DNA of 64,000 nucleotides from Hyphomicrobiales bacterium (GCA_900472625.1 UCIT01000060.1:1-64000), one strand, 5' to 3'. Numbered from the stretch's first letter, positions 26,060-35,481 are shown. Made by a program: numbers and translations. The notes: generated by a model not told the origin, from the sequence alone.

Positions 26060-26637
26060 CAACCGGCCTCCGGCAAGGGTTCAGCGCCGCCGATGATGAA
26101 AGCCGCAAGCTGTTCCATCGGCAGCCGGCGACGCATGGCGCAATCGCGCAGGATCGCATATGCCCGCTCCTCGCTGACACCCTGAACGCTCATAAGCCGC
26201 TCGATGGCCGCATGCACCAAAGGACGCAGTCGGACGCGCTCCTCCAGAGATTTCACGTGCTCGGCGACCGCCTTGCGCTCCTGATGGATCGAGACAGCCA
26301 TGACTAGGGCCGGATAAACCGCCGACGCCGCAACTGGCTTGGCGATGAGGGCACCCGCCCCGTGCTCCAAAGCCCAGGCGATACGCCCGGGCGCTTCGGA
26401 ACCCAGCAGCGCCACGACGGGGCAGGCAGGTTCATCGCGCCACGGGAGAAGGTCGTTCCAGCCCTGATCGGCATCGACGATGACGAGGTCGGGAAGCGTG
26501 ACTGCGGCAAGCGGCTCCCATTGCAACGTCGGGTTCGCGCCAAGCAGGCGAAGCTGGCGGATCAGCCTTTCGGTGTTGCCGTCCTCGCGGTGAACTACGG
26601 TTACACGCCAGCCAGTGAAATTCGGCGTATCTCTCAT
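26059..26637 (-). CDS. amiR: AmiR-type ANTAR antiterminator
   Basis: A 192-residue protein: an N-terminal receiver-like domain without a clear phosphoacceptor site (DLVIVDADQG, residues about 48-57), a coiled-coil-like helix (IHQERKAVAEHVKSLEERV) and a C-terminal ANTAR RNA-binding domain (HAAIERLMSVQGVSEERAYAILRDCAMRRR). In Pseudomonas AmiR is held by AmiC and, when an amide binds AmiC, lets RNA polymerase pass a leader terminator. The gene overlaps amiC by 4 bp and the leader upstream of amiC has a terminator, so AmiR very likely acts on its own operon. Confidence 0.9.
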   Translation of the reverse strand: MRDTPNFTGWRVTVVHREDGNTERLIRQLRLLGANPTLQWEPLAAVTLPDLVIVDADQGWNDLLPWRDEPACPVVALLGSEAPGRIAWALEHGAGALIAKPVAASAVYPALVMAVSIHQERKAVAEHVKSLEERVRLRPLVHAAIERLMSVQGVSEERAYAILRDCAMRRRLPMEQLAAFIIGGAEPLPEAG

Positions 26638-27767
26638 GATACCACCCGAAGTTTAGGCGCGGCGGGGCGGCTGCGGCGCGTCAGATAGGGGTCGGCGGAG
26701 AGCGGTGGGCGCGAGGTCACGACGTCGAACCCGTTGGCGGCATTGATGCGCCCGAGATGGAAAGGCAACGCCGCATGATTTGTCTCTCGGTCAATCGCCA
26801 GCGGTCCGAACAACGTCGGCCATGCGGCATTGTAGAGCGTCTCACGAACGGCGATCGGCTCGTCACTGCCGGCTGCCGAGATCGCCTCAGCGCATAGCTT
26901 GGCCGCAGTGTACGCGCCCGCGAACACGCTCGACACTCGGCGTGCGCCACCAAAATGGGCGGTCACGCGTACCTTGAAAGCACGGTTATCGGTGGTATCA
27001 AGATTGTCGAAATAAGACGCGGCGCAAAGCTGCCCAAGCGCTGCGTCGGCCGATATCTCGTCGAGCTCGCACTCCATCAGATCACAACTGACGACCGGGC
27101 AGTTCTCTGCGCGAAACGCCGGATCGCGCTCACCAAGTTTCCGTATGGCGGCCAGGAACGCATAACTCGACGGACCGATCAGGTTGTTCAGGATGAAACT
27201 CGGACGGCGCTGCTCGATATCGGCGACGATGCGATCCACCGCCGTCTCTTCAAGCGGCAGATAACGCTCGCCAAGGACTTCGCCGCCGGCATTGTGGATC
27301 AGTTCACGCGCCAGCCGGTTCATCTCCCAGCCCCACACATAGTTGGCGCCAACCAGATACGGCCTTACGCCAAAACGGGGAAACAGATGCTCAAACAGCG
27401 GGATCAGGTGTTGGTTCGGGCACCCGCCGATGTAGATGACATTCTCGTTCGCCTCGAAGCCTTCATAAGGGCACATGTACCAAAGTAGCGCGTCGTGTTT
27501 TTCGACCAGAGGAATGACTTCCTTGCGCGCGGCAGAGGTGATTGTGCCGACGATATGGCGGCAACCGTCGCGCAACAACTGGCGGGCGCCCTCGAGATAG
27601 GCCGACAGGTCTGCACGGGGATCGAAGAAAACAGGGGCGACTGTCCGCCCGGTTGTCGCGGCAAACTCCGCCAGCGCGAATTCTGCACCGTCGCGGGCGT
27701 CTCTGCCCATCGGCGCATAGGGCCCCGAGGTTGAGAAGAGAACGCCGATTTTCAGTGCCTCGGTCAT
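26634..27767 (-). CDS. amiC: AmiC-type amide sensor (periplasmic-binding fold, cytoplasmic)
   Basis: A 377-residue type I periplasmic-binding-fold protein that begins directly with the first strand (LKIGVLFSTSGPYAPMGRDARDGAEFALAEF) and has no signal peptide, as expected for cytoplasmic AmiC and unlike urea- or amino-acid-binding transport proteins. The blocks LLWYMCPYEGFEANENVIYIG and NYVWGWEMNRLARE are typical of AmiC/UrtA/FmdD-like sensors. It is first in the operon and directly followed by amiR. Role: binds an amide-type ligand and releases AmiR. FmdD-type transport binding protein is the alternative, but the missing signal and amiR argue against it. Confidence 0.87.
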   Translation of the reverse strand: MTEALKIGVLFSTSGPYAPMGRDARDGAEFALAEFAATTGRTVAPVFFDPRADLSAYLEGARQLLRDGCRHIVGTITSAARKEVIPLVEKHDALLWYMCPYEGFEANENVIYIGGCPNQHLIPLFEHLFPRFGVRPYLVGANYVWGWEMNRLARELIHNAGGEVLGERYLPLEETAVDRIVADIEQRRPSFILNNLIGPSSYAFLAAIRKLGERDPAFRAENCPVVSCDLMECELDEISADAALGQLCAASYFDNLDTTDNRAFKVRVTAHFGGARRVSSVFAGAYTAAKLCAEAISAAGSDEPIAVRETLYNAAWPTLFGPLAIDRETNHAALPFHLGRINAANGFDVVTSRPPLSADPYLTRRSRPAAPKLRVVS

Positions 27768-27776
27768 GCATACCCC

Positions 27777-27829
27777 AAAAAACGAAAAACCCCACGACGC
27801 GATCCCATCATTGATGGGACGTCATGGGG
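27777..27829 (-). terminator. Intrinsic terminator in the amiC leader
   Basis: On the minus strand CCCCATGACG pairs with CGTCGTGGGG (10 bp, one G-U). The loop itself carries a 7-bp hairpin (TCCCATC/GATGGGA). TTTTTCGTTTTTT follows (27777-27789). It lies 10 nt before the amiC start codon, so transcripts would stop before amiC unless antiterminated. Confidence 0.85.
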
Positions 27830-27880
27830 CGAAACTGCCCGGCGACTATCAAAGTCATGTGCTTGCGGCGTCGAAACGCC
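27827..27880 (-). promoter_or_regulatory. Candidate ANTAR antiterminator: two hexaloop hairpins
   Basis: Two short stem-loops in the transcribed leader, both with 6-nt loops: GGCG-TTTCGA-CGCC (27867-27880) and GGGC-AGTTTC-GCCC (27827-27840). The second uses three bases of the terminator's 5' arm, so the two structures exclude each other, the arrangement expected of ANTAR targets. The loops do not match the common ANTAR rule of A at position 1 and G at position 4 (the second has only A1), so the assignment rests on geometry and gene context. Confidence 0.5.
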
Positions 27881-27896
27881 TAATCCGCAGGCCTGC

Positions 27897-27925
27897 ATAA
27901 AATACAGGCGGCGCGTTTTTGTCAA
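27897..27925 (-). promoter_or_regulatory. Promoter of the amiC-amiR-importer-amidase operon
   Basis: On the minus strand a perfect TTGACA (27925-27920) is followed after 17 bp by TTTTAT within TATTTTAT. Start of transcription near 27890 gives a leader of about 120 nt carrying the hairpins and terminator. Confidence 0.65.
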
Positions 27926-28018
27926 GCGGCAAGATCGGCAGCGAGACGAGCTCGAAACGCCCGTCCGATCTATCGCGACCGCCCGATCAAGCTAGCCACT
28001 TCACGTCCCCGTTCCCCC

Positions 28019-29485
28019 CTACGTGTCGTAAACTTTACCGGTAAGCCACGCCGGCCAGTCGCGCTCGAAAAAGGACCTGACGTTCTCGTCGAAGGTATGG
28101 TTGGCGCGCGTTGAAATCTTCAGCTGGTTATCCTCCAGTTTCACCACGACCTGTTCCGACCGATGTGCCTCACGTTCCTTGCGGAATCGATACTCCTGTA
28201 GCGGTCCGCTTCTCGTGCCCGGAATACACTCGCCCTGCGAATCGCATATCGCTCGCGCCCCACGACTGCCGCCGCCATGCCGGATGAAGAAGTCGAGTGC
28301 GCCGAGAACTGCTTCCGACGCAAGCGCCATTTGCCGCCACTGCAGCGCCCGCGCCATTTCGGCAGAATGGCCGGAGGCTATTCCCTTCTGGCTGATTTCC
28401 GCGTTGAGGCGCCCCGCTTCGCGCAATGCAAGAGCCACGCTTTCCGCATCACAGATCATTCCGGCGCAGTCACTCATGCGGGCCTGCACCTGTGTGCGTA
28501 TGGCCTTGACAGTCAGCGGACTGTCCGGCCGCAGGACGGCAAGAAGCTCTACAACGCCTGCCTCGGCAAGATCGGTCATGTCGCCCAGCGGCGCCGACTT
28601 TGCCATTCGACAGGCAGAGATATGTTCGGCAGCACGGGTCCCGAAGACTTGGCCCGCGTTCAGCGCTGCGCCACCCGGCCGGGTGACGCCGTGCGTTCCC
28701 GCCGCCTCGCCCACCGCATAGCAGCCAGCTAGGCTGCTACGACCCCACCGGTCGACCTGGATACCGCCGTTCATGTGTTGATTGTTGACGGCGAATTCGA
28801 GCGGCTCGACGGCAATATCGACCTTGTATCGGCGATAGAGTTCGATCGCCAGAGGGTTCATATGCCGCAACCGATCGATCGGCTGCGCCTGCCCAGCCCC
28901 TGCTGTCCCCAGATACTGACGCACGTCGTCGTCCAGCCGATCGAGGCTGAAGGGCAGGTCGCCGGGCACAGGCATCGGGTTGCGGTTGTAATCCATGAGC
29001 ACGCGCCGTCCGGCCGCGGATTCGCGATAGATCGCAAGGTCGACGAGACTCGAGCCAAAATCGAGCATCCGCGTGGCGTGAAACGGCCACTGATAACCCT
29101 TGCGAAACAGGTTTGACGCCAGTTCCTGCGTGCTTCGGTAATAATCCGCGAGAAAATGATGTTCGCGCCCCTCTGCATCGATAGAGTAAACGTGCGGCAT
29201 TGCCTGGACATAAGTGCCGGACAGGTTCCACGGAAAACCCTCCCGTCGCGTGCCGATGCCGAACTGGCTCTCGGTGAGATTGACGAGTTCGATGCCGGCT
29301 TCAAGCGCGAGACCGAGCGACCCGAAACAGCCGTTGGGATAGACGCTGTCGCGATAAAGTTCGCCGGGTCCGCCTGCGGCCAGAACGAGAACCTGACTAT
29401 GTCCTGTTCCGTAAGGCAAATTCATTGTCCGCGCCGATGCGGATGCATGTGCAGCGGCCTCCGCCGTCCAGCCATTCGAGGGCGA
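28019..29485 (-). pseudogene. 5'-truncated FAD-dependent oxidoreductase (fumarate reductase flavoprotein-like)
   Basis: From ATG 29425, 468 codons encode the latter part of a flavoprotein of the fumarate reductase/succinate dehydrogenase type: QVLVLAAGGPGELYRDSVYPNG, TESQFGIGTRRE, GGIQVDRWGRSS and YAVGEAAGTHGVTRPGGAALN (FAD contact). The N-terminal Rossmann GxGxxG that holds FAD, normally within the first 30 residues, is absent, as are roughly 150 residues before LAAGGPG. The frame is open back to the GMC-gene stop, but that 20-codon stretch shows no dinucleotide fold. It is probably a deletion product fused to the operon end; a short enzyme using a partner subunit is less likely. Confidence 0.6.
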
Positions 29486-30991
29486 TCATGATCCGAGATC
29501 CTGGGAGGCGATGTGGTCGGCAACGCGTAGCGCCTGGCTCGCCACCGTCAGCGCCGGATTGACGGCCGCCGAGGTCGGCAGGAAGCTGGCATCCACGACG
29601 AAGAGGTTCGGGTGGTCGAAGGCGCGGCAGTAGATGTCGAGCGGCGCCGAGGCCGGATCGTTGCCGATCCTGACGGTGCCGCACTGATGCGATGGTGTTC
29701 TTTTGTCGAACGGACGGCTGAGCACGATCGGAAACCCTATCGAGCGCAGGATGTCCTTGAGCTTGGCCACCAGCGCCAGATGGGCGTCCCAGTTGGTGCG
29801 ATGCCATTTCAGGACGATGCGCTCGCCATCGACCATCACCCGGCTCTCCGGGTTCGGGACATCCTCGCTCATGGCATAGAAGTCGATCGCGTGGCCGGTA
29901 ATGCGCTCAAGCAGCCATTCCGGCACCTTGGGCATCGAGCCCTTGAGAACCTTGCCGGAAATGCGGCCGAGCAGCTGGACATTGCCGAGCGGCGGCCCGC
30001 CATTGCCATCCGACAGGTAGAAGTCGTTGAAGGCGAATGTCTTCTGGTACACCGAGGTGTTGCGATACTTCGGAGACACGCCGATCACGGCCGAGGAATT
30101 GTGGTTCATGAAATTCCGGCCGATCTGACCGGACGAATTGGCAAGCCCCTCGGGAAACCGGCCATTCGCCGAGCGAAGCAGCAACACGGCCGATTGGACC
30201 GCGCCCGCGCTGAGGATGACGAGCTTCGGACGCAGCGTATGCGCCTCGCCATTCTTCCGATAGGTCACGCCCGAAATCCGGCCATCGGCATCGGCCTCAA
30301 GCTTGATCACGGGAGAGCCGGTCTGCAGCCGAACGTTGTCGTGTCGCAATGCCTGCGAAAGGGCTGCCGTCTCCGCATCCATCTTGCCGTCATCGGAATT
30401 CGGATGCGCATCCCACGGCGTCTTCGCCTTTGCCAGCCACTTGTCGATGTCGACGCCCAAGGGCAGCGAGAATGGATGCAGACCCTTGCGCTTCAAACGT
30501 GCCCTGACATCGGCGATCGCCGGCTCTTCCGGCACCGGCGGAAAATCATAGGGCGTGGAGTGAGACGGTTCCGTCGGGTCGTCGCCAAGGGCGCCACGCA
30601 CGCGGTAGAGCCGCTCCGCGCGGCCGTACCACGGCTCCAGTTCCTCATAGGGAAACGGCCAGGCCGGCGACACGCCTTCGCCGTGCTGGATTTCCTCGAA
30701 ATCCTCGCGGCGGTAGCGTGACAGCACCGCGCCGAAGAACTTCGAGTTGCCGCCGACATTGTAGTAGTTGCCGGGATTGAAGCCGGTTCCATCCGCTTCG
30801 TACCACGTCTCCTTGGGGCGGAAGTGGCCCTTCTGGAAGATCGCGCGCTGGTCTCGGTTGACGGGGTGATCGGCGATCCGTTCGCCCGCCTCGAGGATAA
30901 GGATCTCGGCGCCGGTCGCGGCAAGGCCGGCGGCGACCGTCGATCCGCCGATGCCCGAGCCGATGATGACGATATCAGGTGTCTTGTCCAC
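29486..30991 (-). CDS. GMC-family FAD oxidoreductase
   Basis: A 501-residue GMC enzyme. The FAD-binding GSGIGG motif is at residues 11-16, GGNSKFFGAVLSRYR is the second FAD segment, and the C-terminal active site has His in SHQCGTVR and Asn in NPALTVASQALRVADH. No signal peptide. Such short GMC proteins oxidise alcohol groups of sugars, polyols or sugar acids. GTG 30991 is used because the frame further upstream overlaps the ATPase gene; the ribosome site is weak. It is the last intact gene of the LacI-controlled operon and would produce the carbonyl or aldehyde handled by the dehydrogenases upstream. Confidence 0.88.
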   Translation of the reverse strand: MDKTPDIVIIGSGIGGSTVAAGLAATGAEILILEAGERIADHPVNRDQRAIFQKGHFRPKETWYEADGTGFNPGNYYNVGGNSKFFGAVLSRYRREDFEEIQHGEGVSPAWPFPYEELEPWYGRAERLYRVRGALGDDPTEPSHSTPYDFPPVPEEPAIADVRARLKRKGLHPFSLPLGVDIDKWLAKAKTPWDAHPNSDDGKMDAETAALSQALRHDNVRLQTGSPVIKLEADADGRISGVTYRKNGEAHTLRPKLVILSAGAVQSAVLLLRSANGRFPEGLANSSGQIGRNFMNHNSSAVIGVSPKYRNTSVYQKTFAFNDFYLSDGNGGPPLGNVQLLGRISGKVLKGSMPKVPEWLLERITGHAIDFYAMSEDVPNPESRVMVDGERIVLKWHRTNWDAHLALVAKLKDILRSIGFPIVLSRPFDKRTPSHQCGTVRIGNDPASAPLDIYCRAFDHPNLFVVDASFLPTSAAVNPALTVASQALRVADHIASQDLGS

Positions 30992-31013
30992 TATGCTGTT
31001 CCCGCCTTCAGCC

Positions 31014-32129
31014 TCAAGCAATCCGCGCCTGACTCTGCGGGTCGAAGAACACGACCTTGTCGAGATTGAACGCCAGCCGTGCATTCTGACCCGGCTGGAT
31101 ACGGGCGTCGGCGCGCAGGCGCGCGACGACTTCCTTGCCGCCGAGCTTGGTGACCGCGAAGGTGTCGGAACCGGCCGGTTCGACCACGTCGATCAGGCAA
31201 TCACCCTCGGCGAGCGTCTGCGCATTGCGGTCGGCGCCATCAGGATCCGTCAGTGCTTCGGGGCGGATGCCGAAGACGATCTGGCGGCCCGCATGCGCTT
31301 GCAGCGCCTCGCGGCCCGGCGCGATCGGCAGGCGGATCGGCTCGCCGCTCGGGCGGGCGAGCGAGACGGAGAGCCCCGTCGCGCCCTGTTCTATCGTGCC
31401 CGAGAGCAGGTTCATCGCCGGCGAGCCCATGAAGTCGGCGACGAACATGTTGGCGGGGTTGTTGTAGATCTCCGCTGGCGTGCCGAACTGCTGAACTTCA
31501 CCGTCCTTCATGACGGCGATCTTGGTCGCCAGCGTCATTGCCTCGATCTGGTCGTGGGTCACGTAGACGATCGTCTTGCCGGTCGCCTGATGCAGCCTCT
31601 TGATCTCGATGCGCATGTCGACGCGCAGCTTGGCGTCGAGGTTGGAGAGCGGCTCATCGAACAGGAAGAGCTTGGGATCGCGCACCAGCGCCCGGCCCAT
31701 GGCGACGCGCTGCCGCTGGCCGCCGGAAAGTTGGCTCGGCTTGCGGTCCAGCAGGTGGCCGATCTGCAGCACCTTGGCGACCTTGTCGATCGCCGCCTTG
31801 CGCTCGTCCGCCGGCACGCCGCGCATTTCCATGCCGAAGGAGATGTTTCCTGCCACCGTCATGTTCGGATAGAGCGCGTAGCTCTGGAAGACCATGGCGA
31901 TATCGCGCTTGGACGGGTGCAGATCGGAGATCGTGCGGCCATCGACGCGGATGTCGCCCTCGGTGATTGCCTCCAATCCCGCGATTGTATTGAGCAGCGT
32001 GGACTTGCCGCAGCCGGACGGGCCAACGAGCACAAGGAAGCCGCCCTTTTCCAGCTCAAGATCAATGCCCTTGAGGATTTCCAGAGCGCCGAAGCGCTTT
32101 CTGAGGCCTGAGATTTCGAGAAAAGCCAT
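31014..32129 (-). CDS. ABC transporter ATP-binding protein, MalK/UgpC type
   Basis: A 371-residue CUT1 ATPase: [57 protein letters not shown] and VTHDQIEAM, then a TOBE domain with FGIRPEAL. It lies 4 bp after the MalG-type permease and completes the importer of this operon. Confidence 0.93.
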   Translation of the reverse strand: MAFLEISGLRKRFGALEILKGIDLELEKGGFLVLVGPSGCGKSTLLNTIAGLEAITEGDIRVDGRTISDLHPSKRDIAMVFQSYALYPNMTVAGNISFGMEMRGVPADERKAAIDKVAKVLQIGHLLDRKPSQLSGGQRQRVAMGRALVRDPKLFLFDEPLSNLDAKLRVDMRIEIKRLHQATGKTIVYVTHDQIEAMTLATKIAVMKDGEVQQFGTPAEIYNNPANMFVADFMGSPAMNLLSGTIEQGATGLSVSLARPSGEPIRLPIAPGREALQAHAGRQIVFGIRPEALTDPDGADRNAQTLAEGDCLIDVVEPAGSDTFAVTKLGGKEVVARLRADARIQPGQNARLAFNLDKVVFFDPQSQARIA

Positions 32130-32133
32130 GGGA

Positions 32134-33078
32134 TTATCCTTTGACCGCGCCCGCCATCAGTCCGCGAACGAAGTAGCGGCCGGCGAGGATGTAAACGAGG
32201 AGCGTGGGCATGGCGGCGATCATCGCGGCGGCCATGTTGACATTGTATTCGACGACACCCGTGGAGGTATTGACGACGTTGTTGAGCGCCACCGTCATCG
32301 GCATGGATTCGCCGGTGCCGGCATAGGCAGACGCAAACAGGAAGTCGTTCCAGATGTTGGTGAACTGGTAGATCACGGTGACCACGATGATCGGCAGTGA
32401 GTTCGGCAGCATGATGCGACGAAAGATCTGGAAGAAGCTCGCGCCATCCACCTGCGCCGCCCGAACGAGTTCCGTCGGGAAGGCCTCGTAGTAGTTTCGG
32501 AAGAACAGCGTGGTGAAGCCGAGACCGTAGACGACGTGGACGATGACCAGATTGACCGTCGGATTGCCGAAGCCGAGCGACATGCCGATCTCGTTCGTCA
32601 GCGTGTTGCCGAAGCGGCCGAGGCTGCCGAGAATGGTCGCCATCGGCAGAAGCACTGACTGGAACGGGATGAAGCAGGCAAACAGCATCAGCCCGAACAC
32701 CAGCGTATGGCCGGGAAAGCGCCACTTGGTGAGCACGTAGCCGTTCAGCGCGCCGAGGATGGTCGAGATGGCAACGGCGGGAACGACCATCTTGATGGAG
32801 TTCCAGAAATAGCCCTTGATGCCGGCGCAGGTCAGCCCGACGCAGGTCTCGCCCCATGCCTTGATCCATGGCTCGAAGGTCGGTGATGCCGGCAGCGACA
32901 GCATGTTGCCGTTCTGGATTTCGTCCATGGTCTTGAACGAGGTGACCAGCATGACGAAGAGCGGCATCAGGTAGATGATCGCGAAGATCGCGAGGATGCC
33001 GTAGATGAAGATCCGGTTGAAAAGCCGGGTGCGCGCCAGGTTGGATGAACTGGGCATATCCGATGTCACCGCGCTCAT
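32134..33078 (-). CDS. ABC transporter permease, MalG/GtsC type
   Basis: A 314-residue inner-membrane protein: first segment IFIYGILAIFAIIYLMPLFVMLV, a periplasmic loop with two cysteines (ETCVGLTCAGIKG), then five hydrophobic segments with the EAA loop RAAQVDGASFFQIFRRIMLP. The insertion with cysteines before segment 2 is also typical of glucose/mannose GtsC-like permeases. It overlaps the MalF-type gene by 4 bp. Confidence 0.9.
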   Translation of the reverse strand: MSAVTSDMPSSSNLARTRLFNRIFIYGILAIFAIIYLMPLFVMLVTSFKTMDEIQNGNMLSLPASPTFEPWIKAWGETCVGLTCAGIKGYFWNSIKMVVPAVAISTILGALNGYVLTKWRFPGHTLVFGLMLFACFIPFQSVLLPMATILGSLGRFGNTLTNEIGMSLGFGNPTVNLVIVHVVYGLGFTTLFFRNYYEAFPTELVRAAQVDGASFFQIFRRIMLPNSLPIIVVTVIYQFTNIWNDFLFASAYAGTGESMPMTVALNNVVNTSTGVVEYNVNMAAAMIAAMPTLLVYILAGRYFVRGLMAGAVKG

Positions 33079-34028
33079 CGTGATTTCTCCCGCAGTTCGG
33101 AATAGAGATAGGGGACGATGATAGCCGAGATCGTCATCAGCATGATCACGGCGCTTGCCGATCCGACGGCCATCTCGTTACGCTTGAAGGTGTATTCGTA
33201 CATGAAGTTGGACGGCAGCCAGGCCGAGCCGCCGGGCCCGCCTGATGTCAAAGCGACGACAAGGTCGTAGGACTTGATCGCCATATGGGCGAGCACGATG
33301 AAGGCAGAGAGAAAGACCGGCCGCAGCAGCGGAATGATGATGCGGCGGTAGAGTTGCACCGTCGAGGCGCCATCGATCTGCGCCGCCTTCATGATCTCGC
33401 TGTCGATGCCGCGCAGGCCCGCCAGGAACATTGCCATCACGAAGCCGGAGGCCTGCCAGACGCCGGCGATGACGACGGTGTAGATCACGAAATCCTTGTT
33501 CTTGATCCAGTCGAAGTGGAAGCTGGTCCAGCCGAAATGATGCAGCGTCTGTTCCAGGCCGAGGCCGGGATCGAGGAACCATTTCCACGCCACGCCGGTG
33601 ACGATGAAGGACAGCGCCATCGGGTAGAGAAAGATCGGCCGCAAAATCCCTTCGCCGCGGATCTTCTGGTCGAGCAGGATCGCAAGCAGTAGGCCGAGGC
33701 CGAGGCAGATGGCGATATAGAGGAAGCCGAAGATCCCCATATTGGTGATCGATGTGTACCAGCTGGAGGGCGGGTCGCTTTCGAAGGTCCAGCGCCACAG
33801 CCGTTGATAGGCGCGGGGTCCGGTCAGCACATAGGACGGGAAGGTCTTGGAATTGGTGAAGGACAGATAGACCGTCCACAGGATGAAACCATAGACGAAG
33901 ACCAGCGTGATGGCGAAGCTCGGCGCCAGCACGATCTTCGGCAGCGCGTCCTGCAGCCAGCCGCGCATGGAAAACGAGGTTCCGCGCTGTGCTGGTGTCT
34001 CGGCTTTGGTGGTAGCGATAGTGCTCAT
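33075..34028 (-). CDS. ABC transporter permease, MalF/GtsB type
   Basis: A 317-residue inner-membrane protein with segment 1 IVLAPSFAITLVFVYGFILWTVYL and the EAA loop MKAAQIDGASTVQLYRRIIIP. Met at 34028 was chosen because GGGAGGGGG lies 8 nt ahead; earlier in-frame Mets overlap that ribosome site. Its start is close behind the hairpin that follows the binding-protein gene. Confidence 0.88.
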   Translation of the reverse strand: MSTIATTKAETPAQRGTSFSMRGWLQDALPKIVLAPSFAITLVFVYGFILWTVYLSFTNSKTFPSYVLTGPRAYQRLWRWTFESDPPSSWYTSITNMGIFGFLYIAICLGLGLLLAILLDQKIRGEGILRPIFLYPMALSFIVTGVAWKWFLDPGLGLEQTLHHFGWTSFHFDWIKNKDFVIYTVVIAGVWQASGFVMAMFLAGLRGIDSEIMKAAQIDGASTVQLYRRIIIPLLRPVFLSAFIVLAHMAIKSYDLVVALTSGGPGGSAWLPSNFMYEYTFKRNEMAVGSASAVIMLMTISAIIVPYLYSELREKSR

Positions 34029-34070
34029 GACATTCATCCCCCTCCCAAGGGTGACGTTGGCAGTCGACAT

Positions 34071-34096
34071 CTTCCCCGCCGATCAAGGCGGGGAAG
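34071..34096 (-). other. Intercistronic hairpin after sugar binding-protein gene
   Basis: Perfect 10-bp arms CTTCCCCGCC and GGCGGGGAAG with a 6-nt loop, 17 nt beyond the binding-protein stop and before the permease ribosome site. No T-run. Confidence 0.65.
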
Positions 34097-34113
34097 ACCG
34101 TTCGCGGGTCTGA

Positions 34114-35376
34114 TTACTTGGCGTCGTCGATCGCCTTCACGAGCTCTTCGACGGCCTGATCGGAAGTCTTGATCTGGCCGTGGACGAACTTCGAGACGAC
34201 ATCCTTGTAGGCGTTGGCAACCGCCGGAGGCGCGCCATAGCCCTGTGCCAGCGAGCCGAACAGCGTGCCGCCTTCGTTGGCGGCCTTCAGGTCGGCGATA
34301 CCCTTCTTGCCGCAGGCGTCGAAGTCTGTATCGGGAACGTCGGTACGGGCCGGGACCGAGCCCTTGACGACGTTGAACGCCGACTGGAAGCTCTTCGACA
34401 GCGTTGCCGTCGCGAGCGCCACCTGGGCGGCCTTGCGATCGTCAGGCACGTTGAACATGCCGAACATGTCGGAGTTGTAGATCACGCTGCCATCGGTGCC
34501 CGGGAAGCGATAGCAAAGGAAGTCGGTGTTCGGCGTCTTCTTCGCCGCCACGAACTCGCCCTTCGCCCAATCGCCCATCACCTGAACGAGCGCATCGCCC
34601 TTGATGACCATGGCGGTCGCAAGGTTCCAGTCACGGCCGGAGAAGTTCGGGTCGACGTACTTGATTAGCGTTGCAAGGTTGTCGAACGACTTCTTCATCG
34701 TGTCGGACTTCAGCGACTCTTCGTCGAGATCGTTGAACGCCTTCTTGTAGAACTCAGGCCCGCCGGTCGACAGCACGACGCTGTCGAACATCGTGGCTTC
34801 CTGCCAGTTCTGTCCGCCGAGTGCCAGCGGCGTGACGCCAGCGGCCTTGGCCTTGTCGAGCAGGGCAACGAGGTCTTCGAAGGTCTTCGGCTCGGTGCCG
34901 CCGATCTTGTCCATTACCGCCTTGTTGATCCAGAGCCAGTTGACCGAGTGCACGTTGACAGGTGCCGCGACCCACTTGCCGTCATAGACGGAGAACTTCT
35001 GCAGCGCTGCCGGAACGGACTTGTCCCAGCCTTCCTTCTTGGCAGTCTCGGTAAGATCGCCCATCACACCGGCCTGCGCGTAGTCCAGAACGGTGTAGCC
35101 GAGCATCTGCGAGGCTGTCGGGTAGGTGCCAGCTGCAACCATCGCCTTCAGCGCGGTCATGGCCGCGTCACCGCCACCGCCGGCGACCGGCACGTCTTTC
35201 CACGCGTAGCCTTCCTTCGACAGATCACCCTTCAGAACGTTGAGTGCGGCCGCTTCGCCGCCAGATGTCCACCAATGCAGCATCTGCACTTCCTTGACAT
35301 CGGCAGCGCGCGCGATACCGCCCGCAGCACCAATTGCCAATGCGACCATGGCAGTCGCCGTTAGAAATCTGCGCAT
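34114..35376 (-). CDS. Sugar ABC transporter substrate-binding protein (GtsA/glucose-mannose type)
   Basis: A 420-residue binding protein. Residues 1-24 are a signal peptide ending ARA-AD. The mature start [20 protein letters not shown] and the [17 protein letters not shown] block are characteristic of GtsA-like glucose/mannose binding proteins. ATG 35376 has GGGAGG 7 nt ahead. Neighbouring permeases are of the same subtype. Likely ligand: a monosaccharide, sugar acid or polyol whose breakdown uses the enzymes encoded upstream in the operon. Confidence 0.9.
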   Translation of the reverse strand: MRRFLTATAMVALAIGAAGGIARAADVKEVQMLHWWTSGGEAAALNVLKGDLSKEGYAWKDVPVAGGGGDAAMTALKAMVAAGTYPTASQMLGYTVLDYAQAGVMGDLTETAKKEGWDKSVPAALQKFSVYDGKWVAAPVNVHSVNWLWINKAVMDKIGGTEPKTFEDLVALLDKAKAAGVTPLALGGQNWQEATMFDSVVLSTGGPEFYKKAFNDLDEESLKSDTMKKSFDNLATLIKYVDPNFSGRDWNLATAMVIKGDALVQVMGDWAKGEFVAAKKTPNTDFLCYRFPGTDGSVIYNSDMFGMFNVPDDRKAAQVALATATLSKSFQSAFNVVKGSVPARTDVPDTDFDACGKKGIADLKAANEGGTLFGSLAQGYGAPPAVANAYKDVVSKFVHGQIKTSDQAVEELVKAIDDAK

Positions 35377-35405
35377 TTGAAAACCTCCCGTTTTCAAGTT
35401 CGCGA

Positions 35406-35424
35406 AACGGGACCCATTCCCGTT
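35406..35424. promoter_or_regulatory. Inverted repeat upstream of the sugar-binding-protein gene
   Basis: AACGGGA and TCCCGTT (perfect, 7 bp) with a 5-nt spacer, 30 nt upstream of ATG 35376. It may be an operator for an internal promoter of the transporter genes or an RNA hairpin. It does not resemble the LacI-type sites at 41.5 kb. Confidence 0.35.
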
Positions 35425-35460
35425 CCGTATTCCCCCGCCCTCCTCGAGCGTGGTTTCCTC

Positions 35461-35481
35461 AAGCCGGCAAGAAGCCGGCTT
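35461..35481 (-). terminator. Hairpin after the aldehyde dehydrogenase gene
   Basis: AAGCCGGC and GCCGGCTT (8 bp) with a 5-nt loop, directly after the stop. No strong T-run follows on the minus strand, so it may only partly separate the enzyme genes from the transporter genes. Confidence 0.5.

Noticed and set aside
30951-32111. Open frame of 386 codons antisense to the MalK-type ATPase and GMC genes
   Set aside because: Mirror image of the ATPase frame; composition typical of a shadow frame.
35406-35424. Third operator for the LacI repressor
   Set aside because: AACGGGA-N5-TCCCGTT has a different arm sequence and an odd spacer, unlike the even, CG-centred O1 and O2.
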